From Paracyclopina nana (lineage: Eukaryota; Arthropoda; Copepoda; Cyclopoida; Cyclopettidae), in assembly GCA_019096065.1 (NCBI GenBank), contig JAGUCH010000003.1:8432001-8496000 (forward strand): a stretch of 64,000 nt of DNA, in the 5' to 3' direction. Within the stretch, counting starts at the first letter, position 1; each line of letters opens with the position of its first letter. Positions 61,671 through 64,000 of the stretch are shown here, piece by piece. The translations under genes were made by a program, and so were the position numbers. The notes under the pieces were generated by a model that saw only the letters and a list, made by a program, of their open reading frames with translations, was not told the DNA's origin and did not search any database.

Positions 61671-62138
61671 ATGGTCAAGGTAAGGGGAAAAGATACCACC
61701 TATGGAAGTAAACCATTACAGTTCTTGCGTTCATTGCAGATCATCCTTTTCTCCGCCCTCGTGGCCACCGCCCTCGCCCTCCCCCACCCCGATAACGCCC
61801 CCTACGCCCCTCCCGCCTACGGCGCCCCCTCCTACAAAGAGCCCGAGCCCAAGCCACAGCCCTTCGCCTACCAATACGGCGTGAAGGACGACTACTCCGG
61901 CAACAACTTCGACAAGTCTGAGAGCCAGGACGACTACGGTAACGTCAACGGCGAGTACCGCGTTGCCCTCCCCGACGGCAGGGTGCAGATCGTCTCCTAC
62001 AGGGCCGATGACGCCGGTGGCTTCATCGCTGATGTCAAGTACGAGGGCACCGCCGTCTACCCCCCAGAGCCCGCAGGCGGATACGGCGCACCCAAACCCG
62101 CCTATGCCCCCAAGCCCGCCTACGCACCCTCAGCTTAA
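61671..62138 (+). CDS. Secreted RR (Rebers-Riddiford) cuticle protein, pro-resilin-like
   Basis: Exon 1 (61671-61679) encodes only MVK; exon 2 (61740-62138) encodes the rest, 135 residues in all. The tiny first exon and phase-0 intron early in the signal peptide are typical of arthropod cuticle genes. The signal peptide MVKIILFSALVATALA is followed by a Pro/Ala/Tyr-rich segment, then the chitin-binding RR domain (FAYQYGVKDDYSG, NGEYRVALPDGRVQIVSYRA, DDAGGF) and a C-terminal YAPKPAYAPSA repeat tail. RR proteins bind chitin in the exoskeleton. The KDDYSG and YxVxLPDGRxQIVxY pattern is closest to the resilin-type/RR-2 group. Codons are strongly C-ending, unlike the neighbours, as expected for a highly expressed gene. 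The 60-bp intron is stop-free and a multiple of three. Confidence 0.95.
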   Translation: MVKVRGKDTTYGSKPLQFLRSLQIILFSALVATALALPHPDNAPYAPPAYGAPSYKEPEPKPQPFAYQYGVKDDYSGNNFDKSESQDDYGNVNGEYRVALPDGRVQIVSYRADDAGGFIADVKYEGTAVYPPEPAGGYGAPKPAYAPKPAYAPSA

Positions 62139-62180
62139 ACCCATCCTACCCCTTCATACCCCCTTATTTATTCAAAACAG

Positions 62181-62186
62181 AATAAA
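62181..62186 (+). terminator. Poly(A) signal AATAAA of the cuticle gene
   Basis: A canonical hexamer lies 43 bp after the stop codon, giving a very short 3' UTR. Confidence 0.8.
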
Positions 62187-63159
62187 GCTGTGATTCCTCC
62201 AAGTATACACATTATTGTGCTTAATTGTTTGCTAGTTTCATTCACGGTTACATATTGAAAAAAGAGGTCGTATCAGTTTGTCCTACGGATTTCTAAACAC
62301 TTTTTTGGAGTCTGCTTCATAAAGTGCTAAATATAGGAATGATACCTATGAGACAGGGTTATATAGCCAGGGCATTTAAGCTTACACATTCCAGAGCAAG
62401 GCACTGAAGGCGGTAAACGAAGGAATGCAAGATCACAATTACATTTAAAGGCAGCATTTTGATGTAGATGACCATGCCCCAATTCACGACGAAGACTTTT
62501 CCAAATTAGTAACCCTTGAAGCTAGACAAAAATATCCAAAAAAGTTTCAGTTTGGCAATTCCAAATCTGACGATGATCTTCATTCATCGAAATAAAGGAA
62601 TCGTTTATTCCTTCATGGAAGTTATTTTGTAAGTTTTATGCCTAAATGTTCACCTTGCACCCAATTTCCAGTTTATTCACTCCGAATTCTTACGCATCGT
62701 CTTAAAATATCATCGAGGTTGGCTGACTGATCGGAGACAAATGTTGCGCCCAATATTTATTCTCAGTTCTCATTCTGCGCTGGTTTCAGTGTTTTGCAGC
62801 AAAGAAATCTCAGCAATTAGACAATAACAGCAGCTGGCCTCTAGAGTTACATTTTATCGCGTTGAAGCAAATTATCATCAAGGAAATCGTTGAAAATCCG
62901 AGGAATCCCGCTAACGATAAGGTATATCTTAGGATTTTCAATATGACCAAACTCTGAAAAGTGATTTAGAAATTATTTAAGAATTTCGTAGCTTCGATCA
63001 TCTAATGTAACTTTCAAGCTAATTCTGCTTACCGTAGCTGGATTTTTAAAGGTGACTTCTTGCGTTTTGACGAGAAGCGCAGCGCATCTGAGCTCTTGAG
63101 TGAGCATTTCTGTTTCGCTAATCAGTAAAGGCTTGAGCATCGCTCCGTGCATGTGAACT
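62187..63159. other. Intergenic DNA before the NtA-domain gene
   Basis: AT-rich, no supported gene. It should contain the promoter of the next gene, but no TATA box was recognised. Confidence 0.5.
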
Positions 63160-63713
63160 ATGGAAAAACTATTCCTGCCCGCCGCTATTCTCTTGGGTCT
63201 TCTTATTTCATCACTTAACTGCTCGAAAAGACCTTGCAAGGTGGTGCCTTTAGCAGATAGGCCTTTTATCAAGGCAGAGCTCATATTTTCCGCCTTTGTT
63301 AAAAGCCTCATTTTCAAAAACCACCCAAATTTGGGTAAAAAAGGTAGCAAGCCCATGGTAAATAATTTTTGCTCATTTATCTTGATTCTCTTTGATTTTA
63401 GCCAAATATGGAGGACATGGCTTTCATGCGGCTCAAGTCTCCATCAAGAGAGTGTTTCAAGGGCCAAAAGAGCTGGAAAACAAAGAGGTCATTGTGGAAG
63501 ACTTGGGCAATCCGAGGATCTGCATGTCCAATCCCAGGGTTGGTGATACCAGATTCTTCTTTGTGGACACGCTGAAGTTGGAAGAGTACCAATTTCCTGG
63601 TGGGAAAATGCCTCACTTTAGGCTACGAAGCTCCTTATTGAGGCTAACCCTCAACAACTTGAAAGTCCTTTGGAGCCTTACTGCATCAGCCAAGCGACCT
63701 GCCAAAGCATTAG
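63160..63713 (+). CDS. Agrin-like NtA-domain protein, first two coding exons
   Basis: Exon 1 (63160-63343, or ending at 63334) encodes a signal peptide (MEKLFLPAAILLGLLISS) and the first strands of the domain (ADRPFIKAELIFSAFVKSL). Exon 2 (63402-63713) continues it (VSIKRVFQGPKEL, LGNPRICMSNPRVGDTRFFF, RSSLLRLTLNNL) and ends at a GTGAGG donor in phase 1, so the gene runs beyond the window. In agrin NtA, GDPLIC, GDTRIFFV and SSLMRITLRNLEE occupy the same places. NtA is an OB-fold module that binds laminin in vertebrates. Whether follistatin, laminin-G or other agrin domains follow is not visible, so this may be an agrin orthologue or another NtA protein. Both candidate donors give phase 1, matching exon 2. 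Confidence 0.78.
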
Positions 63714-64000
63714 GTGAGGCTCATTTTTAAGCACAAGATAATTTTCACTTGCGAATTGGGCGTGAAATGTTTTTGACAGCTCGCTCTAAGGCGTAGCCTC
63801 ATTCGCTATTTTTGACATTGCATTGAAAATCTCAATTTTACTCTTTGCCTGCTTGATTTGGCTTTTGTGCCTCGGAGTACTAGTACATTTGAGATAAGAG
63901 TGTCTCGAGTAATTGCGTGGAAAAAATGGTTGCCCATATTAAGCCAGCAAGAATATCCCTCTTACAAGTTGGCCACGAACAATGTTAAGCGATCCTTATC
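63714..64000 (+). other. Intron of the NtA-domain gene
   Basis: Starts with donor G|GTGAGG. No acceptor followed by a recognisable exon is seen before the window ends. Confidence 0.5.

Noticed and set aside
63335-63357. Donor at 63358 for the first NtA exon
   Set aside because: It leaves phase 0, which does not match the phase-1 requirement of the next exon; the donors at 63335 and 63344 do.
1-64000. CRISPR array, bacterial operon, rRNA or tRNA genes
   Set aside because: No regularly spaced short repeats, no ribosome-binding-site gene strings, and no cloverleaf or rRNA segments recognised; gene structure is eukaryotic throughout.

Overview
The window reads as nuclear DNA of an arthropod. 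Genes are split by GT-AG introns (many only 52-86 bp), intergenic DNA is AT-rich, and the gene content is arthropod: a sidestep-type immunoglobulin receptor, a tetraspanin, the homeobox gene prospero, an RR cuticle protein with a TATA box, and an agrin-type NtA-domain gene. The species cannot be fixed from this sequence; the compact introns would suit a crustacean, but that is a guess. No rRNA, tRNA, CRISPR array or bacterial operon was found.

Layout. 1-2010 (+): 3' part of a sidestep/beat-type Ig-FN3-TM receptor gene. 3492-5210 (+): seven-exon tetraspanin with an unusually long N-terminal cytoplasmic region. 8222-20322 (-): prospero, with N-terminal exons at 19.4 and 19.0 kb, a 2.5-kb low-complexity exon, the homeodomain exons, and then two alternative 180-bp last exons that each encode a complete C-terminal half of the Prospero domain. 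20.4-59.0 kb: about 38 kb with no gene I can support, lying upstream of the prospero promoter. It holds one clear LTR retrotransposon (29725-32293, 5-bp target duplication), microsatellites, small palindromes and repeated MEF2-type motifs. 59031-60605 (+): five-exon acyltransferase-3 family membrane protein. 61671-62138 (+): secreted cuticle protein. 63160 to the window end (+): first exons of an agrin-like gene.

The genes do not form one pathway. Two (sidestep-like and prospero) belong to neural development in better-studied arthropods, the NtA gene encodes a secreted matrix-type module, and the cuticle gene acts in epidermis. The main findings are the duplicated, apparently mutually exclusive terminal exons of prospero; a 168-bp foldback in a prospero intron whose stem pairs without a break in the sense RNA; a short non-autonomous LTR element with an internal ~345-bp tandem array; and a bacterial-type acyltransferase gene that needs a GC-AG intron to keep its frame.
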